NCBI RefSeq assembly: GCF_002811945.1
Contig: NZ_NPDX01000003.1
Location: 1-64,000 of the forward strand
Direction: 5' to 3'
DNA: 64,000 bases
From: Leptospira harrisiae
GTDB taxonomy: Bacteria; Spirochaetota; Leptospiria; Leptospirales; Leptospiraceae
The notes under the pieces are model-generated. The model made no database searches and was not told where the DNA came from. It saw only the letters and a list, made by a program, of their open reading frames with translations. A program made the translations under genes and the position numbers. Of this stretch, positions 57,503 to 64,000 are shown one piece after another. Numbering within the stretch: position 1 is the first letter of the stretch; each line of letters begins with the position of its first letter.

Positions 57503-58078
57503 TCAACTATTTTCGATAAGCTTTTTGATTTGGTCTCGGATTTTTGCTGCGGTTTCGTAATCTTCAGTTTTTAAAGCATTTTCCAATGTTTCTTCTAGAA
57601 TTTGAAGGTTTGATTTTGGCAATGCTTGGATTTTTTTCTCAGAGGAAATACTCTCGCCTTGGATTTCATCTTCTTTCATGATGATCCCAGTTTCATCTAA
57701 CACTGATTTAGCGATATAAATAGGGGCATTAGCACGCAAAGCCAGGGCAATGGAATCGGAGGGCCGTGCATCCAAAGTAATGATTTCCTCGTCTTTCCGA
57801 AGTTGGATTTTGGCATAAAAGGTACTATCGATGATTTCTTCGATGGTGATTTTAAGAACTGTGGCTCCAAGAGAAGTTAACATGTACAACATAAGATCAT
57901 GTGTCATGGGTCTTGGGGGTTTGGTTCCATCGATGACCGTAGTGATGGAGTGGGTTTCCAGTGGACCAATGAAAATCGGAACCACACGTTTGTCTTCCGA
58001 ATCTTTTGGTCTCAGGAAAACAGCAAAGCCAACATTGGTCAGGCTGATATCAGAGATTTTTACTTCATAAAACTCCAT
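57503..58078 (-). CDS. Bifunctional nuclease (BFN/DUF151) domain with UVR motif
   Basis: A 191-aa protein. The BFN domain covers residues 1-135, with VVPIFIGPLETHSI near 32, PPRPMTHDLM near 54, and ITLDARPSDSIALALRANAP near 100-119, all diagnostic. A UVR motif follows (LKTEDYETAAKIRDQIKKL, near 169-187), as in UvrB/UvrC-binding proteins. Many bacteria have this BFN-UVR pair; its role, possibly in nucleic-acid handling, is not settled. It lies 27 bases from the tRNA-Met gene on the same strand. Confidence 0.88.
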   Translation of the reverse strand: MEFYEVKISDISLTNVGFAVFLRPKDSEDKRVVPIFIGPLETHSITTVIDGTKPPRPMTHDLMLYMLTSLGATVLKITIEEIIDSTFYAKIQLRKDEEIITLDARPSDSIALALRANAPIYIAKSVLDETGIIMKEDEIQGESISSEKKIQALPKSNLQILEETLENALKTEDYETAAKIRDQIKKLIENS

Positions 58079-58104
58079 AGAATATCGTTACCTTTCCTGT
58101 TTTG

Positions 58105-58178
58105 TGGGCCCAGAAGGGCTCGAACCTTCGACCCGCAGATTATGAGTCTGCTGCTCTAACCAACTGAGCTATAGGCCC
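58105..58178 (-). tRNA. tRNA with CAT anticodon (elongator Met; Ile2 possible)
   Basis: A full cloverleaf of 74 nt: acceptor GGGCCTA/TGGGCCC, D-arm GCTC...GAGC, anticodon stem GCAGA/TCTGC with loop CTCATAA, and T-arm GAAGG TTCGAGC CCTTC, then discriminator A. CCA is not encoded. The CAT anticodon suits elongator Met, but tRNA-Ile2 (lysidine-modified) has the same loop and cannot be excluded. It is not an initiator, as the first pair is G-C. Confidence 0.93.
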
Positions 58179-58239
58179 CACTGACTTCCAATCTTTCGGG
58201 GAAATAAGTAGAGACAAGCATAAAACAAAAGATTAGACC

Positions 58240-58722
58240 TTAAAGCGGAAGAAACAGGTTGGATTCAAAGAATTCGGTTAGGTCTTTGCGATCCGTCTTC
58301 CATTGGATCCAGATCCACAATCCAGGTTTTGTATCCAGACCAATCCAAACTTGGTTACGAAGGGCATTTTGGTTTCGAATTTGGTCCGCCTGGAATATTT
58401 GAAAGTTTCGGGTCCCAACTTTTTTTTGGATTTCTTTGGGTTCGATTCCCCGACTAAAAACGGAATCTCTCCAAAGGAATTGATCCATCAATGGTTCGTG
58501 CCAAGGTAGAGTCCGCACCACCATAAAAAATCCATCTCGTTTTGCCGGGTAAACGGTGAGTTTTTTATTCATCGTCATCTCTGATTTTACCACTACAGAT
58601 TCAGGAAAAACAAAAGAAAAAGATTCCCAAACAAAGTTTTGATTTGGTTCTACAACTGTCTGTGAAAGGATAGATGAGGTAACGATTCCTAAAAAAATAA
58701 AAATCGATACAATTCCTTTCAT
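58240..58722 (-). CDS. Exported protein of 160 aa, unknown function
   Basis: The protein starts with a signal peptide (MKGIVSIFIFLGIVTSSILS, cut before QTV). The mature part is a compact mixed domain with several Trp (RTLPWHEPLMDQFLWRDSVF near 74-93, and LWIWIQWKTD near 138). I recognise no family. The ATG at 58722 is chosen to give a clean signal peptide; starts at 58728 or 58752 are possible. It is divergent from hemW and its start lies only 4 bases from the hemW start. Confidence 0.65.
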   Translation of the reverse strand: MKGIVSIFIFLGIVTSSILSQTVVEPNQNFVWESFSFVFPESVVVKSEMTMNKKLTVYPAKRDGFFMVVRTLPWHEPLMDQFLWRDSVFSRGIEPKEIQKKVGTRNFQIFQADQIRNQNALRNQVWIGLDTKPGLWIWIQWKTDRKDLTEFFESNLFLPL

Positions 58723-58726
58723 ACTC

Positions 58727-59899
58727 ATGGAAATATTAGAGAAACAGTCCATCTGGCAAGTCCGAAATTCTTATTTGGGAGTCTATGTCCACTACCCCTA
58801 CTGCTTTAAAAAATGCGATTATTGTGATTTTTATTCAGAAGGAATTGGAGCAGCACCAGCTAACGATGAAAAGTCGCTTTTTCAGTCTTACCAAAAAGAA
58901 ATTTTAGATAGGGTAAATCATTTTCCTGAAATAAAAACCCGCAATATTGATACTGTATTTTTTGGTGGAGGTACTCCTTCCAAGGCTTCCGCAAAACACT
59001 GGAAAGAACTTTTAGATTTTTTAAGATCCGAGTTTTCTTTTTCGGAGAATCCAGAGATTTCTATCGAAGTCAATCCCGAAGATTTGAGTTCTGACCTACT
59101 TGCCGAATACAATTCCATTGGCATCAACCGAGTGAATGTGGGAGTCCAAACCTTAGAGAAAAAAGGACTCGAATTCTTAGGACGTCATTATGATGAAGAT
59201 CGTTACCATGCTCTTGTGGATGTGCTTACCAAATCTCCGATCAAACGTGTGGGAATTGATTTGATGTATGGAATTCCTGGTGTTTCGAAAGAATCATTTT
59301 TCACTGATTTATCTCTTTTTCTAAAGGCCGGCCTTCCGCATTTGAGTTTGTATTCTTTAACTTTAGAAAAAGGAACCCAGTATTCTCGCGATGTAACCGA
59401 TCACAAAAAAACAGAACCGGAAGAAAACCTACAATCCGAAATCCTCATCCAATTGCCAAAGATCTTAAAAGACCATGGATACCTTTGGTATGAAGTCTCC
59501 AATTATGCAAAACCGGGATTTGAATCCTTACATAATTTGAAATATTGGACTTATGAACCTTATTTAGGCATTGGTCCTGGAGCGCATGGAATGATTGCAG
59601 GACACAGGTATGGCAATCCAAGAAACGCTTCACTCTATCAGAAAAAAGAAACATCTACCAAATACGAAACAATTGATCCTTCTACAGAACTAAGTCTCAC
59701 ACTATTTCGATTGTTTTCTCCCTTTCGGTATTTAGATTTTATTGATACGTATTTGGATGAAAAATCCAAATCCAAATATTTAAAAACCATTGAGGGTTGG
59801 GAAAAAAAAGGATTCTGTTCCACCCGCAATGGAATTTTCCAATGGCAACTACAGGCATTACTCTTGTTAGATGACCTAATCTTAGAAATTTCACTCTGA
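58727..59899 (+). CDS. hemW: HemW-like radical SAM protein
   Basis: A 390-aa radical SAM protein of the HemN/HemW family. The cluster motif YPYCFKKCDYCDFYS (CxxxCxxC) is near residue 24; GGGTPSKAS near 84, IEVNPED near 110, and NVGVQTLEKKGLEFLGR near 135 follow, with DLMYGIPG near 180. The CDF ending and length fit HemW, a haem chaperone, rather than the HemN oxidase. It acts in the cytoplasm or at the membrane. No ribosome-binding site is evident. Confidence 0.87.
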   Translation: MEILEKQSIWQVRNSYLGVYVHYPYCFKKCDYCDFYSEGIGAAPANDEKSLFQSYQKEILDRVNHFPEIKTRNIDTVFFGGGTPSKASAKHWKELLDFLRSEFSFSENPEISIEVNPEDLSSDLLAEYNSIGINRVNVGVQTLEKKGLEFLGRHYDEDRYHALVDVLTKSPIKRVGIDLMYGIPGVSKESFFTDLSLFLKAGLPHLSLYSLTLEKGTQYSRDVTDHKKTEPEENLQSEILIQLPKILKDHGYLWYEVSNYAKPGFESLHNLKYWTYEPYLGIGPGAHGMIAGHRYGNPRNASLYQKKETSTKYETIDPSTELSLTLFRLFSPFRYLDFIDTYLDEKSKSKYLKTIEGWEKKGFCSTRNGIFQWQLQALLLLDDLILEISL

Positions 59900-59940
59900 T
59901 TTTTTCTAGTTTTCTTTCTTAAAATAATCTTAAAAAAAGA

Positions 59941-59969
59941 TTGCCCATAGACCCCTCTCGAAAAATACT
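59941..59969 (+). promoter_or_regulatory. Promoter of the tRNA-Ile/tRNA-Ala unit
   Basis: TTGCCC at 59941-59946 and AATACT at 59964-59969, with a 17-bp spacer, form a sigma-70-type promoter 12 bases before the tRNA-Ile 5' end. Confidence 0.5.
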
Positions 59970-59980
59970 GTTCGTATCCC

Positions 59981-60054
59981 GGGCCTGTAGCTCAGTTGGT
60001 TAGAGCACTCGCTTGATAAGCGAGGGGTCACAAGTTCAAATCTTGTCAGGCCCA
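59981..60054 (+). tRNA. tRNA-Ile (GAT)
   Basis: A full cloverleaf of 74 nt: acceptor GGGCCTG/CAGGCCC, anticodon stem CTCGC/GCGAG around TTGATAA (GAT), T-arm ACAAG TTCAAAT CTTGT, discriminator A. No CCA is encoded. It is followed 9 bases later by tRNA-Ala, with no rRNA on either side. Confidence 0.97.
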
Positions 60055-60063
60055 TTATGATAC

Positions 60064-60136
<73 letters not shown>

Positions 60137-60209
60137 AAAACCCGTTTCACAATCCTCTCTGTTTAAAAAATTCTTGCTATCTCACTTTCATTCCTATAAA
60201 TCTTGAGGC

Positions 60210-60641
60210 ATGTCCGTAAAAGATATTCTAAAAGACAAAGCGTCCTCTGTTCTTTCCATCGAAGAAGATAGAAATGTATTGGAAGCCACCCAGATGATGG
60301 TGGGTGCAAAAGTAGGATCTCTCATTGTGACCTTCCAGGGAAAACTGGTGGGAATCTTTACGGAACGAGATCTCATGCGAGTGGTCGCCAAAGACCATGC
60401 CAACCTAGACAAAATCAAACTAAAAGATGTAATGACCACTCAACTCACAGTGGCAGGCCCCGAAGAAGACGTGGATGATATCTTAAACAATATGATCACC
60501 AAAAGATTTCGCCATATGCCAGTTCTTGACGGGGATAAAATCATTGGTCTTATCTCCATTGGAGATGCAGTCAAAACCAAACTGACAAGAACCCAAGCGG
60601 AGATGAGTATACTCAGAGAGTATATGTACGGGCCGCACTAA
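60210..60641 (+). CDS. CBS-domain-pair protein
   Basis: A 143-aa protein of two CBS repeats (residues 8-65 and 75-132). Each has the helix-strand-strand pattern: GSLIVTFQGKLVGIFTERDL near 31-50 in the first, HMPVLDGDKIIGLISIGDAV near 106-125 in the second. Such stand-alone pairs bind adenine nucleotides or SAM and control partners. The partner is unknown. The stop overlaps the convergent exonuclease-like gene by four bases. Confidence 0.9.
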   Translation: MSVKDILKDKASSVLSIEEDRNVLEATQMMVGAKVGSLIVTFQGKLVGIFTERDLMRVVAKDHANLDKIKLKDVMTTQLTVAGPEEDVDDILNNMITKRFRHMPVLDGDKIIGLISIGDAVKTKLTRTQAEMSILREYMYGPH

Positions 60642-61405
60642 AACAAACGGTTTTCTGTTAGCCGATCGATTGTTTTTTCCAAAACAATTTCTAAATTTTT
60701 AGTATCTTCTCTGTTGTAAGCGATTAGTTTTTCTAAAGCTTCTTTGTTATTAGTCCTTTGGTATTCAAACCAAAGTAGTGGTGCTTGCCTTCCATCCATT
60801 CCTGCTATCTCTTCGGGTCGAACAAGACCCAGTAACACTTCGGATTTTTTAAGACCACCTTTGACTCCTATCGAATGCAAAAGATTCATCAAATCCAGTT
60901 GCGGATTTTTGACTCGATAACGAAATTCCCTTTCTAAAAAGGGAACATCAAACCTTTTCCCATTGTAAGTCACAAGGATGTCTTCAGGAGAAATAGAATC
61001 AAAAAGAAATTCTAAATCTTTTCCTCTTTCAAAAGTTAACATCCGTTTGTCTTGGTAGAGACTCACAACTGTAGTGACTGAGGATTCCGAAATTCCTGTG
61101 GTTTCAATGTCTAAAAAACAAAATCGTTCGGGGAAGTTCTGCCATAACCTCCAGTATTCAAGGCTTGGAAGTTCTGTAGTAAAAAAACTAAAATTGGCTT
61201 CAGAGAGTTCGTGTTCTAATTCTTCGAGGCGTTCCTCTAAAATGGAAACAGAAGGAAGGAGAGGATCATTTTTTTGTTTTTGGTATTGGAGGAGAGATAC
61301 CCAATCATAAACACCAACACCAAACAGTTGTTTTTCTTTTTTTTCACCAATTCCTGGAAACAGTTGGAGGCTAGACTTTAAATGAGATCCGTACATTCTT
61401 TCCAT
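60638..61405 (-). CDS. RNase H-fold exonuclease-like protein (YprB type)
   Basis: The 255-aa protein has a short helix-hairpin-like start (LFPGIGEKKEKQLFGVGVYD, near 15-34) and a DEDD-type RNase H fold: FCFLDIETTGI near residue 94, LVTYNGKRFDVPFLERE near 138, and YNREDTKNLEIVL near 230. All acidic catalytic residues are present. It resembles Bacillus YprB and is likely a 3'-5' exonuclease. It overlaps the aminotransferase gene by 28 bases on the same strand. Confidence 0.82.
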   Translation of the reverse strand: MERMYGSHLKSSLQLFPGIGEKKEKQLFGVGVYDWVSLLQYQKQKNDPLLPSVSILEERLEELEHELSEANFSFFTTELPSLEYWRLWQNFPERFCFLDIETTGISESSVTTVVSLYQDKRMLTFERGKDLEFLFDSISPEDILVTYNGKRFDVPFLEREFRYRVKNPQLDLMNLLHSIGVKGGLKKSEVLLGLVRPEEIAGMDGRQAPLLWFEYQRTNNKEALEKLIAYNREDTKNLEIVLEKTIDRLTENRLF

Positions 61406-62466
61406 CGCTTTAGGCCTTCTGCCATTCGCTCTTCCGTTTCCCCAAATCCTATGCGAAGGAAACCTTCTACTTCAAAATTAGATCCTGGAAGAACAAAAAC
61501 ACCCGTTTTTTCAAAAAGTCTGTCGGCATATACTTCGGAAGATATTCCTGATTCTAATTTCAGCCAGCCCACAAGTCCCCCTTTCGGTACAGTAAAGTCT
61601 TTGGTCTGGGGAAGTTCCTTCCAAAGCGAAGTAAACTTTGCGATATTGTTTCGCACCCGGGACTGGATGTCCGGCAAAAACGATTCTTTATTTTCCAAAA
61701 GTCCAAGGGCAATTTTTTCGGAAATGGGAGAAACAGTATGAGTTAAGTAGTCTTTAAAAGAACGGGCCCTTGCTATAAAAGATTCCTCTGCAATTAGCCA
61801 TCCTACCCTAAGCCCTGTGACTCCAAAACATTTCGTAAAAGAACCAGTTCCATAAAAAGAATGGTTTGTATCCACACCCGTCCTTCCCATAAATCCGACA
61901 CCTGGTAAAAACCGGTAGTGTTCATCAAATAGAACTTGTTTCTTTTTTTCGCGAAACCAACCGAGAAGACTTTCCCATTCGGAATCAGGAAAAGTTTTTC
62001 CTGTAGGATTGTGGGGATGGTTTAAGATATAAAGATCGGCATCAATTTCTTTCCAAGTAGAAGATTGGAATGCGACTTCATGTGGCACTTGGATGATTGT
62101 GGCTCCTAACATTTTGGGAATTTCATACAATGCTTGGAAGGCAGGCCAAATGAGAGCCACCTTGGTTTTGGGTTTTACCATGAGATGAAATGCCAAGTAC
62201 AAGGCCTCACCAGTTCCCGTAGTGACAAGGACTTGGTTTGGCGAAACACCAGGATACAAATTGGCAATTGCCTTACGTAATTCCAGGGAACCTTGGTTCG
62301 GTGCATCATTCATAGGAATGTCCGAAAGTTCCGAGACAGAAACATTTGCCATCCTTAGCACTTCTTCTAAACGAAAAAAACCAAGCCCACTCTCCCCTAA
62401 ATTGCAAAATGCCTTTAGGCGGAAACGTTCCAATCGGTCTTCTATGAAAAATTCTCTAGGTTCCAA
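61378..62466 (-). CDS. Class I/II aminotransferase
   Basis: A 362-aa PLP enzyme. NHPHNPTGKTF near residue 145 is the PLP-contact motif, and TGSFTKCFGVTGLRVGW near 206-222 holds the Schiff-base Lys. TTGTGEALYLAFHLM near 84 is the phosphate-binding loop. It is slightly short for aspartate aminotransferase-like enzymes; substrate cannot be told. It is followed by, and overlaps, the exonuclease-like gene, and is divergent from the phosphomutase gene. Confidence 0.87.
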   Translation of the reverse strand: MEPREFFIEDRLERFRLKAFCNLGESGLGFFRLEEVLRMANVSVSELSDIPMNDAPNQGSLELRKAIANLYPGVSPNQVLVTTGTGEALYLAFHLMVKPKTKVALIWPAFQALYEIPKMLGATIIQVPHEVAFQSSTWKEIDADLYILNHPHNPTGKTFPDSEWESLLGWFREKKKQVLFDEHYRFLPGVGFMGRTGVDTNHSFYGTGSFTKCFGVTGLRVGWLIAEESFIARARSFKDYLTHTVSPISEKIALGLLENKESFLPDIQSRVRNNIAKFTSLWKELPQTKDFTVPKGGLVGWLKLESGISSEVYADRLFEKTGVFVLPGSNFEVEGFLRIGFGETEERMAEGLKRWKECTDLI

Positions 62467-62512
62467 AATTGATTTCCAGACTACTTAGCTTCAAAAGATT
62501 AGTATGTAAGCT

Positions 62513-64000
62513 ATGTTGAAACCAGAAGACAATATCCTATCTTGGACGAAATCACCTTTTTCATCGGAAATCCAGAATGAAGCCAAAAAGGCTCTCGAAG
62601 ATTGGAAGGCGGGGATCCGTTCGGAACTCGTCGATGCCTACGCAAGTCCACTCACTTTCGGAACGGGGGGAATTCGGGGAAAAATTGGAAATGGAATCGG
62701 CAAGATGAACCTCTATACGGTGGGTCGTGCTGCTCTTGGTTTTATCAGTTATTTAAGAGATACAAAAAAAGATGCCTCCATCGTCATCGCTTATGATTCA
62801 AGAAGGCTCTCTAAAGAATTTGCAGAACTCTCTGCGGGTATTGCCGCCAAACTAGGAGTAAAGGTTTATATTTTTCCTAAGGTTACTCCTACCCCACTTT
62901 TATCTTATGCCATCCGTTATTACAAAGCAAGTGGTGGGATTGTCATCACAGCATCTCACAATCCACCTGAGTATAATGGATTCAAAGCTTACCTTGCAGA
63001 CGGAGGGCAACTGGTTCCTCCAGATGACTCACTTATCATTGGAAGGATTAGTGGGATCAGTGACTGGTCGACTATTCCTCTTGTCAAAAAAACAGACAAA
63101 GAATATAAAAAATTCGTAAAATCTGTAGGACCAGTAGTTTTCAAAACCTATTTAAAGGATTTAAAACAAGCAGGGATCCTTTCCTCAGTAAAACCAAAAA
63201 CAAGAAATGATTTAGGAATCGTATACTCTCCGTTACATGGAACGGGTGGCGATTATATGAAAGAAATGTTAAATTTCTTTGGGTATAAATCGGTTTTCCT
63301 TGTTCCTGAACAAAAAAAACCGGACGGGGAATTTCCAACTGTAAAATACCCAAATCCAGAAGAAAAAGAAGCTCTCGCCTTATGTGAGTTTCACGCCAAA
63401 AAGAAAAAAGCAGCCACCTTCATTGCCACAGATCCAGATGCTGATAGACTGGGTGTAGGAGTTCGTCGTCCTGATGGGGAATACGAATACCTCAATGGAA
63501 ACCAAATTGGTTCCATCATGGCAGCTTACCTTTCCGAAAGGAAAAAATCTAAAACCAAAGTCTATCATTTGGTAAAAACCATTGTGACAACTGACTTACA
63601 AGAAGCGATTGCGAAAAAAAACGGAATCAAAATCAAAAACGTACTCACGGGATTCAAATACATCGCAGAAGAGATGAAACAAATTGAATCAAAGAAAAAT
63701 AATGTCTTCTTGTTTGGTGGTGAGGAATCTTACGGATACTTACCCGTACCCTTTGTTCGGGACAAAGACTCTTTATCCAGTGCTTTACTCTTTGTAGAAA
63801 TCCTTGCTGAAAAAGGAGATCTCCTTTCCTACCTCAATGCGATTTATTTAAAATATGGATTGTACCGTGAAAGTTTGTATTCATTGACATTGGAAGGAAG
63901 TTCTGGCCAAGACAAAATTAAAAAATCCATCGAAACACTTAGGTCAGAAAACTTAATTGGGAAAACCATTGGTGGTAGAAAGGTTGTGGGAGTTTTAGAT
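62513..64000 (+). CDS. Phosphohexomutase (phosphoglucomutase/phosphomannomutase), cut by window edge
   Basis: The frame starts at the ATG at 62513 and is open to the right edge, about 496 residues. The phosphoserine loop is TASHNPPEYNG near residue 145, the metal loop is ATDPDADRLGVG near 310, and the sugar-binding loop is FGGEESYGYLP near 402. FGTGGIRGKIGNG near 51 is the N-terminal loop. It matches the bacterial PGM2-like mutases of about 570-600 residues, so the last phosphate-contact domain is partly missing here. It interconverts hexose 1- and 6-phosphates. Confidence 0.92.
   Translation, partial: MLKPEDNILSWTKSPFSSEIQNEAKKALEDWKAGIRSELVDAYASPLTFGTGGIRGKIGNGIGKMNLYTVGRAALGFISYLRDTKKDASIVIAYDSRRLSKEFAELSAGIAAKLGVKVYIFPKVTPTPLLSYAIRYYKASGGIVITASHNPPEYNGFKAYLADGGQLVPPDDSLIIGRISGISDWSTIPLVKKTDKEYKKFVKSVGPVVFKTYLKDLKQAGILSSVKPKTRNDLGIVYSPLHGTGGDYMKEMLNFFGYKSVFLVPEQKKPDGEFPTVKYPNPEEKEALALCEFHAKKKKAATFIATDPDADRLGVGVRRPDGEYEYLNGNQIGSIMAAYLSERKKSKTKVYHLVKTIVTTDLQEAIAKKNGIKIKNVLTGFKYIAEEMKQIESKKNNVFLFGGEESYGYLPVPFVRDKDSLSSALLFVEILAEKGDLLSYLNAIYLKYGLYRESLYSLTLEGSSGQDKIKKSIETLRSENLIGKTIGGRKVVGVLD

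Overview
The window is a stretch of spirochaete chromosome, most likely from the genus Leptospira and probably a saprophytic-type species. This is inferred from the AT-rich DNA, the spirochaetal lipoboxes on several exported proteins, a leptospiral-style leucine-rich-repeat lipoprotein, STAS, PilZ and cyclic-nucleotide signalling proteins, several MCPs, a phasin-like protein, and a tRNA-Ile/tRNA-Ala pair that stands apart from any rRNA operon. No phage, IS element, CRISPR array or rRNA gene is visible.

Region 1 (1 to about 3200) is variable DNA. It holds the end of an Lgt-like gene, a small lipoprotein gene, two copies of a structured GC-rich repeat whose ends resemble integron attC sites, a foreign-looking PhzF-family gene, and gene remnants. 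No integrase is seen. Region 2 (3200 to 12,600) is a mosaic of small accessory genes: DUF4256, an SRAP-family protein lacking the catalytic Cys2, a GST, a MarR/DoxX divergent pair with two operator palindromes, an ABM-domain membrane protein, an ArsR/SRPBCC/SRPBCC operon with two matching dyads, an SMR exporter, MepB, an AraC regulator, a thioesterase and RsuA.

Region 3 (12,600 to 25,000) holds an ABC exporter, an MCP-like soluble protein with reversed domain order, and an SDR fused to a zinc ribbon. It also holds a possible sulfate-ester locus: an alkyl-sulfatase-like MBL lipoprotein, an outer-membrane barrel, and an operon of membrane-anchored sulfatase, exported formylglycine-generating enzyme and MBL lipoprotein. 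Region 4 (25,000 to 28,000) is a probable polyprenyl-phosphate-mannose pathway: a GT39 membrane glycosyltransferase, a cysteine-rich exported protein and a GT2 synthase. Two copies of a TetR-like palindrome mark the first and last of these genes.

Region 5 (28,000 to 64,000) is mostly core genome: STAS, GH13, speD, a SCO-like protein, an MCP, ileS, murJ with a STAS/zinc-ribbon protein and a membrane sensor-like protein, lipB, a Panacea-like gene joined to panD, trxA joined to an MBL/cNMP protein, an acyl-CoA dehydrogenase, thiC with a TPP riboswitch, PilZ, ACT, MFS, BFN-UVR, hemW, three tRNAs, a CBS protein, an exonuclease-like protein, an aminotransferase and a phosphohexomutase that runs off the right edge.

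The best candidates for something new are the exported FGE/sulfatase cluster, the attC-like cassette region, the Cys2-less SRAP protein, the reversed MCP, the Panacea/panD linkage and the paired operators.
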